Assembly (NCBI GenBank): GCA_039621445.1
Contig: CP154954.1
Coordinates: forward strand, 19,950,642-20,014,641
Origin: Euglena gracilis
Lineage: Eukaryota > Euglenida > Euglenophyceae > Euglenales
Reading direction: 5' to 3'
Length of the DNA: 64,000 nt
Part shown: one piece after another, positions 32,119-43,609 of the stretch
Position numbering within the stretch: the first letter of the stretch is position 1
Layout of the letters: every line of letters starts with the position of its first letter
Program-made: the position numbers and the translations under genes
The notes under the pieces: generated by a model
What the model was told of the DNA's origin: nothing
The model's database searches: none
The model's input: only the letters and a program-made list of their open reading frames with translations

Positions 32119-33190
32119 ATGGGATGCCCCAGACCCCCACGTGACACCGCGCTTGAGAATGCACTGCGTGTGTTGCGCACTGTCCCGTTCGCTGTTGTCT
32201 TGGAGGTGCGGGACGCTCGCATCCCACGGTCAACACACAGGGAGCCCTGGCACCCCATTTTTAAATCAATTTTGAGCTTGACGAGGGCAGGACCACAAGA
32301 GCTGCGCTCCTGCAATGTGCGGGGGAGTGTATGCTTTGTTTTCGGCCCGAGGCCATGGGATCAGAAGAGCAAAACCCCCTCTCAATATAAAGCTCCCCCA
32401 ATATATACACCCTCCATATATAAGTCCCCCCCCCGATATGCAAGCAGATGATGGTGCCATTCAGGAAAAATTGCAGAATTTGGGGTGTATTCCACATTTT
32501 TTTCCTCCAGAAATGCTCCCTTCTGGATAAAATTGCACATTTTTGGTGAAAATAGGAGGTGCACAACGAAAATTTGGCATAAAGTTGGTATTTGACTGCA
32601 GTTGAAGGCCGCCAATGTTTTTATCATCCACCCAGAAAGTTTGATTCCCCTCCCCCCCAATTATGTTGCCCTCCCCAGAGGGTATTGAAATCGGTTCACA
32701 TGGGGCTTGTTAATTGCGACGATAAAGCAGGGAGCATCCGAACGGGGGGGGGGGCATCCAATTGAATCACCCGGACCACGGCTGTACGGAATCCCCAAAC
32801 CCCTGTGGATGGTGGGTGGCCTTTCCACTTTTCCGGGGGGTGCCAATTTTTAGCCCAGAATTTTCCGTCGGCGCCACCGGGCAGTGCAGTGCTGTGATGG
32901 GGGGTCGCCCCCCCCCCCACCTCCCGGCTGGGGAGGTCGACCACCCTCCCGCCCGGCCATCCAGTGCCGCCCTGCCCCCCCCCCCATTTCTTTCAGTCGT
33001 GTGGCAGTGGGGGGGGGGGGGCTGCTGGCCCCGGCCTGTCCCCCTGCGGCCGGCCCACCCGCTGATCGGCAAGGTGGCCCGCCAGGCGGCGGTCCACTTC
33101 GTGGTCTTCACCCATGCGGACCTCCTGCCCCCCGCGGAGCTGCAGCGCGTCACCCGCTGGGCACTGCAGGAGGCCCGTGAACCGGACCCA

Positions 33191-33260
<70 letters not shown>

Positions 33261-33628
33261 TATCACAGCAAGACCAGGAGGAGAGAGCTTCAAACACAGA
33301 AAAATCAGGATCATCCCCTCTGTCTTGCCAGGCACAACAGAAAATTATCAAAATTGGTCGATAAATTCGACTTTGAATAACAACTCAGCAAGCATGACCA
33401 GATGAAACACAAAAAATTGGAATGTTGGCTGGAGGCTTGAATAACATCAGAAACATACCCTCTCTGTGTCTTTTTTTAGAAAAACCAGGCTGCTCAGGTG
33501 CAGATGCACAAATTCAAACACAAGCTGCGGGGGAAAATGTGCTGGACGCACTATGGCCACCCACCCACCCACCCACCCACCCACCCACCCACGCGTACGC
33601 GTGCACACACACATCCACACACACACAT

Positions 33629-33676
<48 letters not shown>

Positions 33677-33690
33677 CACACCCACACCCA

Positions 33691-33753
<63 letters not shown>

Positions 33754-36700
33754 GCACACACCCACACACACACACTGAGCTGAGATTTGCAAATCTACTT
33801 TTCTTCCACTCGGGTTTTCTGTTATCAGCCTGTTGTTGCATTAATTATTCTTATTCTCTCGAATCACTGGGCAAGCCATCGCTTGCTTGTGCAATCCTAG
33901 GACCCACGTCCACCCGGGTATGAAGAGGATATCAAATGTAATGTACGGAATGCGAATAGAGCATGAGGAGTCATGTTCACCGTTGTAAGACAAAAGCGGC
34001 GGATGTACTGTGGTGGGGAAGGTCTGGGGAATGGAAATGCAGGCCCGGGTACTGGGGAGCAGCGCTGCAGCAACCAAACCGCATAAATCCACCTGATACA
34101 ACAGAAACAGAGTGCGCCGGATCAAAATTATGTCGCCAGACTCCCAAACAGCAGATCACACAAGAGTGAAACGGAGGACCAATCTGATATGATATAATAG
34201 ATTTGGAAGATTGAAATAGACAAAAAAGGGGGAGATGGAACAATGCATGAGAATCAATGGCAACTGATAGAAAATTTTGTGTGGAAAGTCTAATAAATTT
34301 GACAATGTAACTTTGCGGGTGGAGTTACCTTAGGCCCTGGTGTTCGGCCCTGGGTGCATAAATGAGTGGGTGGGTAGGTGGGTGTGTGGGTGAGGGTGTG
34401 AGGGTGTGGGTGTGGGTGGCTGGGTGGGTGTGTGTGGGTGTGGGGGTGGGGGTGGGCGGGTGTGTGTGTGTGTGGGTGTGGGTGGGGGTGTGGGTGTGGG
34501 GGTGGGTGTGGGTGTGGGTGTGGGTTGTGGGTGTGGGGTGGGTGTGGGTGTGGGTGTGGGTGTGGTGGTGTGTGTGTGGGGTGTGGGTGGTGTGTGTGTG
34601 GGTGTGGGTGTGTGAGTGGGTGTGGGTGTGGGTGTGGGTGTGTGTGTGTGTGGTGGGTGTGTGGGTGCATGTGTGGGTGGGTGGGTGGGTGGGTGGGTGT
34701 CTCTGCACCAGCCCCAGAACATGCCACCAGTGGGTTGTCCTCCCCTCCGTCCCCCTTCAGCGGCAGCACGCCACCTCCGTGTGGTTCGTCAACACAAAGG
34801 ACGCCCTCACCCTGCCTCAGCGGGAGACGCAGCGCGCCTTCGGCCGCCTGTACGAGGCGCTGGTGGAGGCGTGCCGGCCGGGCCCCCATCGCTGCGATGG
34901 AACCGAAGCCGTTCACGGCGGCAACCTTTGCCTGGCAGCCCACTGCTTTGTGGTGATCCCCCATGGGCTGACTGTTTGGTTTGGTGTTGGCTTTTCGGGC
35001 TGGCTGATTTTTTTTGGAGTGACTGATTTGGTTCCGGACCCCGCCCCCCCCCCCCCCCCGAGAGGGTCGAAGGAGTGGCAGAAGGTGATACACCAGGTGT
35101 TGAAGGCGCCAGAGGTGTTTTTTGGGGGGGGAAATGGTCAAATCAATTAATTTTAGGATGGATTGGCTGCCCCCCCCCCAAGTAGGGAGGTCGGACGTGA
35201 GTGAGTGGTTTTCAAGTGAAGGGACTTTTCCTCTGGGTCGGTGAGTAGGTGAGGGCCCTGTGCCGATCGCCTTTTCAGTCATTTCGGGTTGGGACAGCGA
35301 GTTTTCCAGAAAACACGTTGGAAGAAATCAAGCCAATCATCGCCAATAGATGTATAAAAAAAAACTGATGTCTGAGCAGAGAGGGAAAGGAGGAACCATC
35401 AGAGAGGGGGGGGGTGCACGCGGCGAGGGGAGGGTAAGGGCCTTGGAGGAGTGACACCTGGTGCCCACTGTGTCGAGACAGGAGGAAGTGGTCCCGTGGT
35501 CCCAATTGAATTGCCAACCATCTCTCTTAAAAAAAAAATGACCAAAACTTGCACCAAATGCGCCATAAAAAAGGAGGATTTTTTTTGAGGGGCTAAAAAG
35601 GCCATTGTTTGGCCTCAATTTTTTTATCTGTCTTGGGGAGGGGTCATTAGGGGGGAGGCCTTTAAAAATTGTCATCTGCACAGGGGGGGAGGGGTGGTCC
35701 CCAAAGAAACACCAACTGTACTACCAACGCTCCCCTGGGCATACTGTGTCAACTCCCCTGAGAAGCTGTGTCAAAAAAATAGAAAAAAATAAAAGAAAAA
35801 GAAAATTGAAGGAAAAAACATCGAACCAATAAAGAATTAAGAGAAATTATCAAAATGGTGACGACCTGCTTTCAGAAAGCAACTTTGTGGTGGGGCTCAG
35901 AGGTCCCGGAAAAAAACAGCCCATTTGGGGCATTTTTTTGACCCACGGCCAGACAGGTGGGAGGGGGGGCTGCCCGGTCAGACATTCCAGGGCACTCCAC
36001 CCCCTCCACCTCCCCCCCCCCCCGGGTTGGTCAAATTCAGCCGGATGGGGGCCCCGGAGCGGCGCACGGCGACCGGGATGGTGCTGGTGGCCGGCACGCC
36101 CAACGTCGGGAAGAGCAGCCTCGTGGCGATGCTGACGAAGGAGCTGACCGCCAAGCGGCGCAAGAAGGTCCGCCGGGCCCTCTCTCGGTTGGGGGGGGGG
36201 GGGCGGCCTCGACTGCCCCCCCCCAGAGCTGTTTGGGAATCCCCGAAACCCTATGGGTGGCGGGTGGTGGGTGGTGAGGGAGTCAACCCCCCCCACCAGG
36301 CCCCACCAGGCCGCATCGCCCTGCCCGCCCCAACTGAACGGCCGCCGGTAGTGGGGTGGAGGCGGCAGAGCGGACGACTGCACTCAACCCCGTGCACGTT
36401 TGGCACTCAAACCGGGTGTTGTGGAGCCAAGTATTCCGCCGACACGGGATATTTGGCTCCACAGAAACCCGAGTTTGGGGCTGTGGGCTAAGTGTCAATG
36501 GAATTTCACCGGAATTGAAAAGTGGTCATTCACTGACGGAATATATGTTGACTTAAAAGAAGAATGAAGGAGCTGTGCAGCTTCCCACTGTATGTTCTTT
36601 TTTTGTTCTCTGGCTTTTCAAGCTTGTGCTTTGACAATCACATTTTGCAATTTCTGTGTGTACGGTGAATTTTAGATTTTCGCCCATTTTGCATGTGTTA

Positions 36701-39700
36701 AATTTGGCATTTGTGAGACAGTTTTTTTGCTCGTTGTCAAAAATCGCCTTTTACTTTTGACCCTTCCGCAGGAAGGCTTTTTTTCGGTTCAATTTTTCAG
36801 CAAAATAATAATGGAGACCCCAAAATATGACCCTTGGGATTTTAGCAACTTACCCCAAAAGGATATTTGGGTCTTATTTATTTAGGGGGACTGCGTGACA
36901 CATGCTATTTTCCCATTTCCCAATCACGTTAGAACACAGAAGATCCCGAACATTTCGGGGCATGCCCGCAGTCATTGGCCTTCCATGCCAGCCTCCGCCC
37001 CCGCCTTCAATCGGCCCGCCCCTGCGCAGGGGAAGCACCACGTGCCGCGGATCGTCAACGCAGCAGGCACCACCCAGGGCAACACGAAGCACTGCTTCAT
37101 GGAGGACCCACTGCTGTACATGGTGGACACCCCCGGCCAGGACGGCGGGGGGGGAGGGGGGCGGGTTGGGGGCCAGGCAGGAATTAGGTGAGCGTTGGCT
37201 TTGTACAAGGGGCGGGGGGGGTCCAACCGCCCCCCCAGGGGGGGGGGGGGTGCGGACCATCCCTCTCTCCAGCAGGCAGGGGGGGGGGGTGGGATGGGGA
37301 ACCCCATAGAACCAAAATATCTTTTTCTCAGCGTTTTGCACCCCAAAACTTGTGTTTTTTATCACCCAATCTCCCCCGCCCTGCAGCCGGCCTCATGCTG
37401 CCACAGGAGGTGTTCCACACCAATGCGGAGCTGTACTTTATGTTGCGGATGATGAACAACTGCCCGGAGTTCCCCGGGCACGACCCTTATGTATGGCGCT
37501 GCCTGCGATGGCTCCTGAACTGGTCAGCTTGAGCATCAGGGCCAAGGTTTTTTTCAGCCTTTTCGCCTTTGACTCTTTAGAGAGGACCCCAACCATACCG
37601 ATGGTTCCTACCTGTTCCTCCGACCTGTTCCTGATTCCTGATTTTATTAATTTTTCACTCTCGAAAAAAGATGTCTATTTTGTTGCCTGGTGAATTTTTT
37701 TATGAAAAAAAACTCAACGATGTTTTACAAAGAGTTCAATCTCAATTGGACTCAAGAGTTTTCTTTGGCTACAGTATTTTAAACTCCATTTCCAGAAATG
37801 TTGGGCTAAAATGTGACATCTCAAAACAGCATGTTCTGAACAGATTAACCGTTTGATCTCTGGAACCCTTAAAATGGAATTCGGCTTGGAAATTCATTTT
37901 GTGCATTTTTTTTTGCTTTTCTGCGGCTTCGTGCCAAGGATTGGGATGGCAGAGTGGACCTGCAACGGCCCCCAAAACGGGCGCCTCGAACCCCCACTCC
38001 CAGATCAGTGGATACCACCAAACCGAAGGTTCTCATGTCCAGCCGGGGTAACGTTTGCACCTGCGGAATGCGCCTTCTTTCAACGCTCCACCTGATCATT
38101 CCCCTTAACTTGTCCATCCAGCCAGCCGTTTTTTTCTTTGGAACAATCTCCCGTCCGTCGCGCCTCCGCTATGCCGGCACACGCACGTCACACACGGCAC
38201 ACGCACGTCACACACGTCACACGCACGTCACACACGGCACACGCCGGCACACGCACGTCACAGGTGTTCTGCGAGTACCTCATCTGGAAGTGCCGGCGCC
38301 TCCGCTTCACGGCTTGGCTGGCCGACCTCCGCCTGCCGGACACCGCCACGGACGTCAACCTCATCCTGGACCGCCTGGACCCGGACCCCGTCCCCGAGAG
38401 GCGGCCAGGGCTGCAGCTGGAACTGGGCAGCAAAGGGTTGGTTGCTGTGGTGGGGTGGTGGGAACCACAATGTGAGTTAAGAATCTGCACCACACAATGT
38501 GGGGCATCCGACACACAGCCTGACACCCATTATGCCCACCGGGGTTGTAGGATCCTGTTTGGTACTCCCTGGGGCTTCTAAATGTTTGCAAAAAGATTTT
38601 TACTGTTTAAAGAAAAACGAGATAGTGTCGAAAATTTTGAGCTTTTTCAAAAAAAATTTGATGGTGTGTAAGCCATATGCACCTATTTTTCAGCACCAGA
38701 TATGAAATTAGTGTGTTTGCCCTGCTGTTTTATTCCCACTGGATATTCTAAATTGAGTTTCAGTGATTGGGGAAACGAAGGGGGGACCTGAAGATTAGAT
38801 GGGAAGATTTATTATGAAAAAGTTCTGCACAAAATATCTGCCAGATTTTTCCTGCCATGTTAAGGATACATCCAGAATTTCCCTGCTTTTTTTTGCAAAA
38901 AAAAACACGCTTTGTGCCAACTTTTGATATTTGGTATTCCACTCTTCTTATTCACAAGTCTCTTGATTTTTTATTTGTGAAAAGGCAAATTTTTTGTATT
39001 GCATTGTTTTGCTTGCTTTTTTTGCAAAATTTAGGTTTGTTTTCGAAATTCTGGAGGGAAAAAAACTTGTTATCACATGTTTCAAGGATTTCCATGAGGA
39101 TTCAAACGATATTTTCCTGAATGAAGATTCAGAAAATTGCAAAAAAAAATGTCAAGGTCATTTAACATTTGGTGGTTTCTCAGATGCATGATTAATTTTT
39201 TTATTTATCTTGGTGTTTGCGCTGAAAAATAATACCAGACTCCTGACCCCGTTTCCAGTAGCCCAGTGCAATGCAAAAAAGAAACACATAGCAAACAGCA
39301 GAAAACAATTAACATTTTTGCTCTTTAAACATGGGTAAGTTTTGTTGTGCTTTTTGGGGGTTATTTCATTTGTTGTTTTCCCTGTATTTTGGACCCATTT
39401 CGCATTTTGGAAGCTCTTTCCCCTCGAAGTTTGCGTTTGTTTCAATTCGACATTGTGCAGCTTTCGTTCATTCCGAGCAAATTTTCCCATGTTTTTTTTG
39501 GAGAATGTATCAAAGATGGCATTGCATTTTGTTTGTTATTTGTTCGAATATTGTCATCAAAACATTGATATTTGAACCACGGGGATAGGTTTGGCCGTCC
39601 GGGGCACACAATCACTTAGTCACTGGCCTACCCCCCTCCCCAGTGGAGTTATCATAACAGTCTGTCATACTGTCATAACTGTCATAATTGTTATGTGGCC

Positions 39701-40398
39701 AGACTAGAGGGGTTTCTGGTATCTCTGCGGTTGCCCTTTCAAAAGGGGGAAGAGTCTCTCAGCCCAGCCCTGGGACGGAGCAACCACCGCCCGCCGCTTC
39801 CATGAAATGCTGCTGGGGAAGGGCCTGGCCGGGCTCGTGTGCGACGACCTGCCTGCCCTTCCCTCCGAGGCCAGCTCCGCTCTGGCGCCGTACGAAGGGA
39901 TACTCATGTGCAAAGTGCACTTCAAACAGACAGTTGTTTTGCCCTTCATGTGTGTGTGTGTGTGTGCCAGCAGGCAGGTGAGTCTGTGCTCACCCAACTC
40001 ACCTTCCTGCACGCACATGCACACGCGCACGCACAGGCATGCACACGCACGCCTGCACAGGCATGCACATGTAGAGAAATTTTCAATCTTCTTTCTTTAA
40101 AATCAAATTGTCTTTCATCCATCGTCTTTCCATTAAAACAGCTGCGCTTCAATCAGGGCGGTTAGCCCCTCAGAATGATCACAAATGAGTCACGGGGAGG
40201 GGGGGTTGGTTGCTGGTCGGGGGCATTCCCCGCCCTTCCCCCTGCTTTACCGCCGGCCCCAGCCCCGCCGCCCCGCTGCCCGTCTTCCCCGACCGGCTCG
40301 TCCTCGCCACCGACTACGAGCCGGGCCACTTCCGCGCCATCCAGGCCGTGGACCTGCCGCAGCCCACCGGGAAGGTGCCGAAGAAGCTGCAGCGCTGA
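32119..40398 (+). CDS. Circularly permuted GTPase, MTG1/RbgA type (paralog B)
   Basis: Exons: 32,119-32,234 ([20 protein letters not shown]), 33,052-33,193 ([21 protein letters not shown]: degenerate G4), 34,761 to about 34,9xx ([30 protein letters not shown]), 36,041 or 36,050-36,167 ([17 protein letters not shown]1), 37,030-37,134 ([12 protein letters not shown]2; YMVDTPG: G3), 37,389-37,490, 38,264-38,402 ([15 protein letters not shown]), 39,778-39,889 ([18 protein letters not shown]), 40,263-40,398 ([18 protein letters not shown], stop). All junctions join in frame except exon 3 to 4, whose donor is unresolved. Family members bind GTP during large-subunit ribosome assembly, usually in mitochondria; location here is inferred. 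NKxD is replaced by THAD. Both paralogs extend beyond the usual end of MTG1 with FP...(L/I)AT-x-(Y/F)-x-P-x-x-FR. Confidence 0.78.
32235..33051 (+). other. Nonconventional intron (GTPase B intron 1)
   Basis: CAG at bases 4-6 (32,238-32,240) and CTG at -8 to -6 (33,044-33,046). Near the ends CAGGGAGCCCTGG can pair with CCTGTCCCCCTG. Removal joins TCA-AC to G-GCC-CAC, giving [19 protein letters not shown] in frame. The 8-bp flanks no longer match, so this would be an old insertion. The second copy of the duplication (62,592-63,421) preserves both signals. Confidence 0.8.
33194..33259. repeat. (GT)n at the donor of GTPase B intron 2
   Basis: GTGTGT starts directly after GAC-CCA-CAC and forms the 5' splice site of a 1,567-bp GT-AG intron ending CCCCCTTCAG at 34,760. 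The joined frame gives [14 protein letters not shown]. In the second copy the tract is about 240 bp long. Confidence 0.85.
33551..33775. repeat. (CCCA)n and (CA)n tract
   Basis: Six or seven CCCA repeats, an ACGCGTACGCGT palindromic patch, then about 170 bp of CA repeats with variants. Inside intron 2 of GTPase B. It is the inverted partner of the (GT)n at 33,194. Confidence 0.95.
34360..34700. repeat. GTGGGT/GTGTGG minisatellite
   Basis: About 340 bp of imperfect GTGGGTGTGG repeats just before the 3' splice site of intron 2 of GTPase B. Histidine/proline-rich minus-strand frames here are artefacts. Confidence 0.95.
34930..36040. other. Intron between GTPase B exons 3 and 4
   Basis: Contains a short copy of the GTGACTG element (34,970-35,060) and near its end GGTTGGTCAAATTCAGCCGG (36,026-36,045), the end sequence of the element family also seen at 2,078-2,304 and 42,373-42,393. 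The intron may therefore be partly derived from that family, with CTG changed to CGG. The donor is not fixed. Confidence 0.4.
36168..37029 (+). other. Conventional intron of GTPase B
   Basis: AAG-AAG|GTCCGC to CTGCGCAG|GGG-AAG, phase 0, joining the P-loop exon to [14 protein letters not shown]. Interior is AT-rich with poly-T; no gene seen. Confidence 0.75.
37135..37388 (+). mobile_element. Nonconventional intron = MITE (GTPase B, in DTPG)
   Basis: Splits the G3 motif: GAC-ACC-CCC | GGC-CTC-ATG gives [13 protein letters not shown] in frame. CAG at bases 4-6 (37,138-37,140), CTG at -8 to -6 (37,381-37,383). Flanks CCCCCGGC and CAGCCGGC match at 6 of 8. A strong GT-donor lookalike AG|GTGAGC at 37,189 would put the next exon out of frame. 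Confidence 0.85.
37491..38263 (+). other. Conventional intron of GTPase B
   Basis: CCT-TAT|GTATGG to CGTCACAG|GTG-TTC, phase 0. Just before the acceptor lies a cluster of CACACGCACGTCACACACG repeats (38,176-38,262). Confidence 0.7.
38403..39777 (+). other. Nonconventional intron (GTPase B)
   Basis: CAGGGCTG at bases 4-11 pairs with CAGCCCTG ending at -6. Removal joins GAG-AGG-C to GA-GCA-ACC, giving [14 protein letters not shown] in frame and the same spacing as paralog A (ADHGDPRAAARAAE). Flanking 8-mers do not match. The 1.4-kb interior is AT-rich without a gene. Confidence 0.72.
39890..40262 (+). other. Conventional last intron of GTPase B
   Basis: GCG-CC|GTACGA to CGGCCCCAG|C-CCC, phase 2, joining SSALAP to [12 protein letters not shown]. 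Contains a short (GT)n and CA/GC-rich tract (39,951-40,070). Confidence 0.65.
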
Positions 40399-41085
40399 CG
40401 GGACTGTGACAGTTCCGCGGGTGTTCGATGCAACCACGCGGTCTGTGTGTCGGTTTGCGTGGCGCACGGGGTGGAAGGACCCCAGCCTGACTTCGCATCG
40501 ACGGTGTTCGAGCTGCTGGGTTGCGGAACTCAGGGTTGCAAGAACCACAGGCACCATCCAACTGCTCCGCCTTTTCCTCGTGGAAGTGACCGGTTGTTGT
40601 TCATTCCCAACATGTTGGGGAAGCGGGAGTCAGAATTCCTGAACTGAGCCAAGGTGATCCTGATCAGGGAACTGATTGGCTGGTAAGCACAATGAAGAAG
40701 AAAGTGGATACCCCAACCCAACAGTCATCATGTAATGGCCTCTGTGATTTTTCCATTGTGCTGACGTGAGGAGAAGCCCACATTTGTGTATTTTCATTCC
40801 CAAGTCATTTGATAAAGCTGGGTTTAGGAGAGAGCTTGGATCCAAGGTGTATGATGGGAAATGCTATTGTTTACACTCATCTGATGCTGTCCGTATGTTT
40901 GTTTGGGGAAACAGAAGAATGGTTTTTTGGCTCACGGGCAATCCACCCATCCATAATAAAAACCCTAATGTCACACTGTGCCCCATACATCATTGGGCCG
41001 CCGAGAAACCTGTTTCTTGCTGGAGCGCACCACCCCAACCCCATCAAACCCACCGACCCGATAAAAATCCCCACCCACCCATCTC
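40399..41085. other. Intergenic region, no gene seen
   Basis: Between the stop of GTPase B and the acceptor before the coiled-coil gene. No exon signals recognised. Confidence 0.45.
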
Positions 41086-41113
41086 CTTCCGCAGTTCCCG
41101 CTCTCCTTACGTA
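41085..41113 (+). promoter_or_regulatory. Probable trans-splice acceptor of the coiled-coil gene
   Basis: ATCTCCTTCCGCAG ends at about 41,094, roughly 19 bases before the ATG at 41,114. A pyrimidine tract and CAG this close to the start suit a spliced-leader acceptor. Confidence 0.4.
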
Positions 41114-43609
41114 ATGGTGTCCAGTGAGGCAATGTCTCCCCACGAGCTGGCGACCCTGTTGGACCTGGTCAAGGCGAAACGGTCCGCCCCAGCCAGCCAT
41201 GGAGGGGTTGGGGCGGTCTCGGGAGACCCCGGCCGGTGCGCGCGCGCATGTGCGCGTGCACGCGCGACACATTCTGGTTTAGAGTTGTGGCGCATGTGCC
41301 CGGGGGCTTCGGTCCGCATTTGCGTTGCATGCGTCGGCGTTGGTGTGTTGGCGTGGAGGTTGCGCTCGACTTGACTTGAAACGGGGGTGGATTGTTTCAA
41401 AGCAGACAGTCGTCCCACGTAGATGTTGGGAGGGGGGTCCGGACACCCCACTTCCCCTCCTCGGCTGGTTCCAAAAATAGCAAAAGGTTTTCTTCCGGTG
41501 CACAGCGCTGGAAAATGAGCAAACAACGCTCATTTTTGAGCATATTGCCCATTTTTTGAATGTTTTGGTGTTTCCCCCGTAGAATATGTGCAAAAAAATT
41601 CAAGAAATCAGCACTTTTGGAATCATTTTCAAAAAAAAGCGATCAGGGATTTTTGGCCAATTTTGGCTTGGTTTCCGGGCCTTTGCCGGTCCATAAAACC
41701 AAAAATTTTCCCGGTCCCCTTCAGTTTCGAGGGGGGAGTCCGACCCCCCCCCACTACCTCCTTGTTGAGAGGGGGGTCCGGACCCCCCCCCAGTGCACAT
41801 TTTGGCGACGACTGCTCGAACATCCCTCACTGCCCCCCTCCCCCCACGCCCAACCCTGGGGCCAGTCTGACGGCGGAGGAGGCGACCCAGCACTGGCTGG
41901 ACATGGCGGTGGAGGAGGTGAACACGCAGGCCCTCGCCGCGGAGGCCAGGCTGAATTTTGAGACGAGGCTGACCCTGAGGCGGGGGGGGGGGGGCTGCCT
42001 GCGTGTAATGGACTTACACCAGAGTTGCTCACCTGGCCCAAAATCAGCAACACAAGAGCACGGGTGTAAGGGGTCCCTGGCCACGCACCACACAAACTGG
42101 GCCAGAAGCGAAGTTAGTGCCGGCCATAAACAGACAAGAACCCTTAGTGCAACCAAGGGGGGGGGTGCCTGCGTGCCTGGGTATGCCAAGTCACCCAATC
42201 GACCCCCCTTGAGGGCAGGGGGGGGGGGGTTGGGCACATTCCAGCGCCAAAGGCACTGGAAGCCCAGAAATGGTCTGTTTCGGGCACCTTTTTCCGGCCC
42301 ACGCCCAGGCAGACACAACCCCCTGGGGGGGGGGTGCCTGCCTGCCTGCCTGCCCAGGCCCTCCCCCCCCCCCGGTTGGCCAAATCCAGCCTGTCGGAGG
42401 CGGAGGTGGAGAGGCTGCGGAAGGAGCTCGCAGCGACAGCAACAAAATGGGGCCGATGTGGCGGCCAACCTGAGTGTGAGGCGGCACCAACCCCACAGGG
42501 GGGGGGGGGGGGCTGCCTCGGCGTGGGCCGGAAGTAGCCCAAAAAATGGATTTTTCCCGAGTTCAAGGCACTTGTGGCCATGTGCCCAACCCGAGGTGCT
42601 ATTGAGTTCCTGCCCCCCCCCCCAGTTTGGAGTTTGGGTGGGCTCCAGGGCACTCCGAGACCCCCCTCCAGGTGGCAGTGTTGGTCGGAGCCCCCCTCTT
42701 GTGTGGGAAGCATTCTGTTGACTGAAAGAGGTGTATATATTTGGTTTGAGCTTCCATTTTCTGCAAGTGCATATTTTTTGTTCTCAACCACGTTGGATTG
42801 GAAAGCAATGAAACAGATAAATTCTCGAGACGTGCTGTTCCATCAATGGGCTGAAACTGTGGGAGTGTGCAATGTAAATCAGCTTCCCGTTTGATCATTT
42901 TGTCATCTCAGACCCTTCACCGAAATGTGAGAGGAAATCACACAATACTAACACACAGTATTGAAAGGAAGTTGGTGTGAGCGTTCCTGGGTTGCTGTCT
43001 TTTCTTCGCATTTTTTTGTGTTTTTTTCTCAATTAGTTTTTGTCATTGCGTAGACAACGCCTTGGTCACAGACTCATCGCATCACATCATCACACCTCTG
43101 CCGGGGGGCTTTTATGGGACGAAGCCAGCTGCGCATCGCAGCAACGACAAAAGAGGGAGGGACCGGGAATGGATCGCCTACCTTGTTGCCCTGAACGAGG
43201 TCCAAGGCACTCCATACCTCTGATTGGCTGACCCTCGGCCAAGGCAGCGGCTTCCATCGTTTTTGCCTATTTTTGTTTCGCTTGACAAAAGCGCCTTTCT
43301 CTTCAGCACATCCCCACTCGATAAGATAAATTGCAACGCAGTCTTGAAGCAAAACAGGCCGGATACCCATTTTCTTTCAATCCAATCAATGAAGATTCCG
43401 GATCAGCTTGCGATTGCTCTTGTAACAAACCAACGGTTTGCATTTGATGGGTGGGTTTATGTCTGGCCAGGACAGCCGCCAGGCCGGAAACGAGGAGCTC
43501 CTTGCCAGATGACATGACACAGCATGTGGAGCGGCGGCGCACCGAAATTCTGGAGTTGGAGAAGGAGGTTGCGGAACTGGAAGCGAATATCAACCATCCT
43601 GTCGCTTGA
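41114..43609 (+). CDS. Small coiled-coil protein (119 aa), complete
   Basis: Four exons: 41,114-41,190, 41,875-41,943, 42,399-42,473 and 43,471-43,609, 360 nt in total, with ATG and TGA, and every junction in frame. The first two introns follow the CAG/CTG rule; the third is GT-AG (GA|GTGTGAG to CTGGCCAG). The product begins MVSSEAMSPHELATLLDL, has EEATQHWLDMAVEEVNTQ, then EAEVERLRKELAATATKW, a short loop, and a second heptad-rich helix HVERRRTEILELEKEVAEL before NINHPVA. Acidic/basic heptads indicate two coiled-coil segments, as in small subunits of a larger assembly. I do not recognise the family; no signal peptide or membrane segment is apparent. Confidence 0.65.
41191..41874 (+). other. 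Nonconventional intron (coiled-coil gene, intron 1)
   Basis: CAG at 41,194-41,196 and CTG at 41,867-41,869 satisfy the +4/-8 rule; removal joins TCC-GCC-CC to G-GAG-GAG, in frame. The flanks do not match. No GT donor in the right phase was found, which favours this reading, but a conventional alternative cannot be excluded. Confidence 0.55.
41944..42398 (+). mobile_element. Nonconventional intron = MITE (coiled-coil gene, intron 2)
   Basis: CAGGCTGAATTTTGAG at left faces CAAATCCAGCCTG at right. CAG at bases 4-6 (41,947-41,949), CTG at -8 to -6 (42,391-42,393). Flanks GCGGAGGC and TCGGAGGC match at 7 of 8. Removal joins GCG-GA to G-GCG-GAG, giving AAEAEVERLRKELA, an unbroken coiled-coil heptad run. 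Ends match the intergenic element at 2,078-2,304. Confidence 0.88.
42013..42165 (+). repeat. ~150-bp repeat shared with 27,600-27,748
   Basis: Second copy of the intron-internal repeat, same orientation. Confidence 0.8.

Noticed and set aside
37135-37189. GT-AG intron starting at AG|GTGAGC (37,189) in GTPase B
   Set aside because: Donor consensus is excellent, but it puts the next exon out of frame and inserts a poly-Gly stretch after DTPG; the CAG/CTG boundary gives DTPGLMLP.
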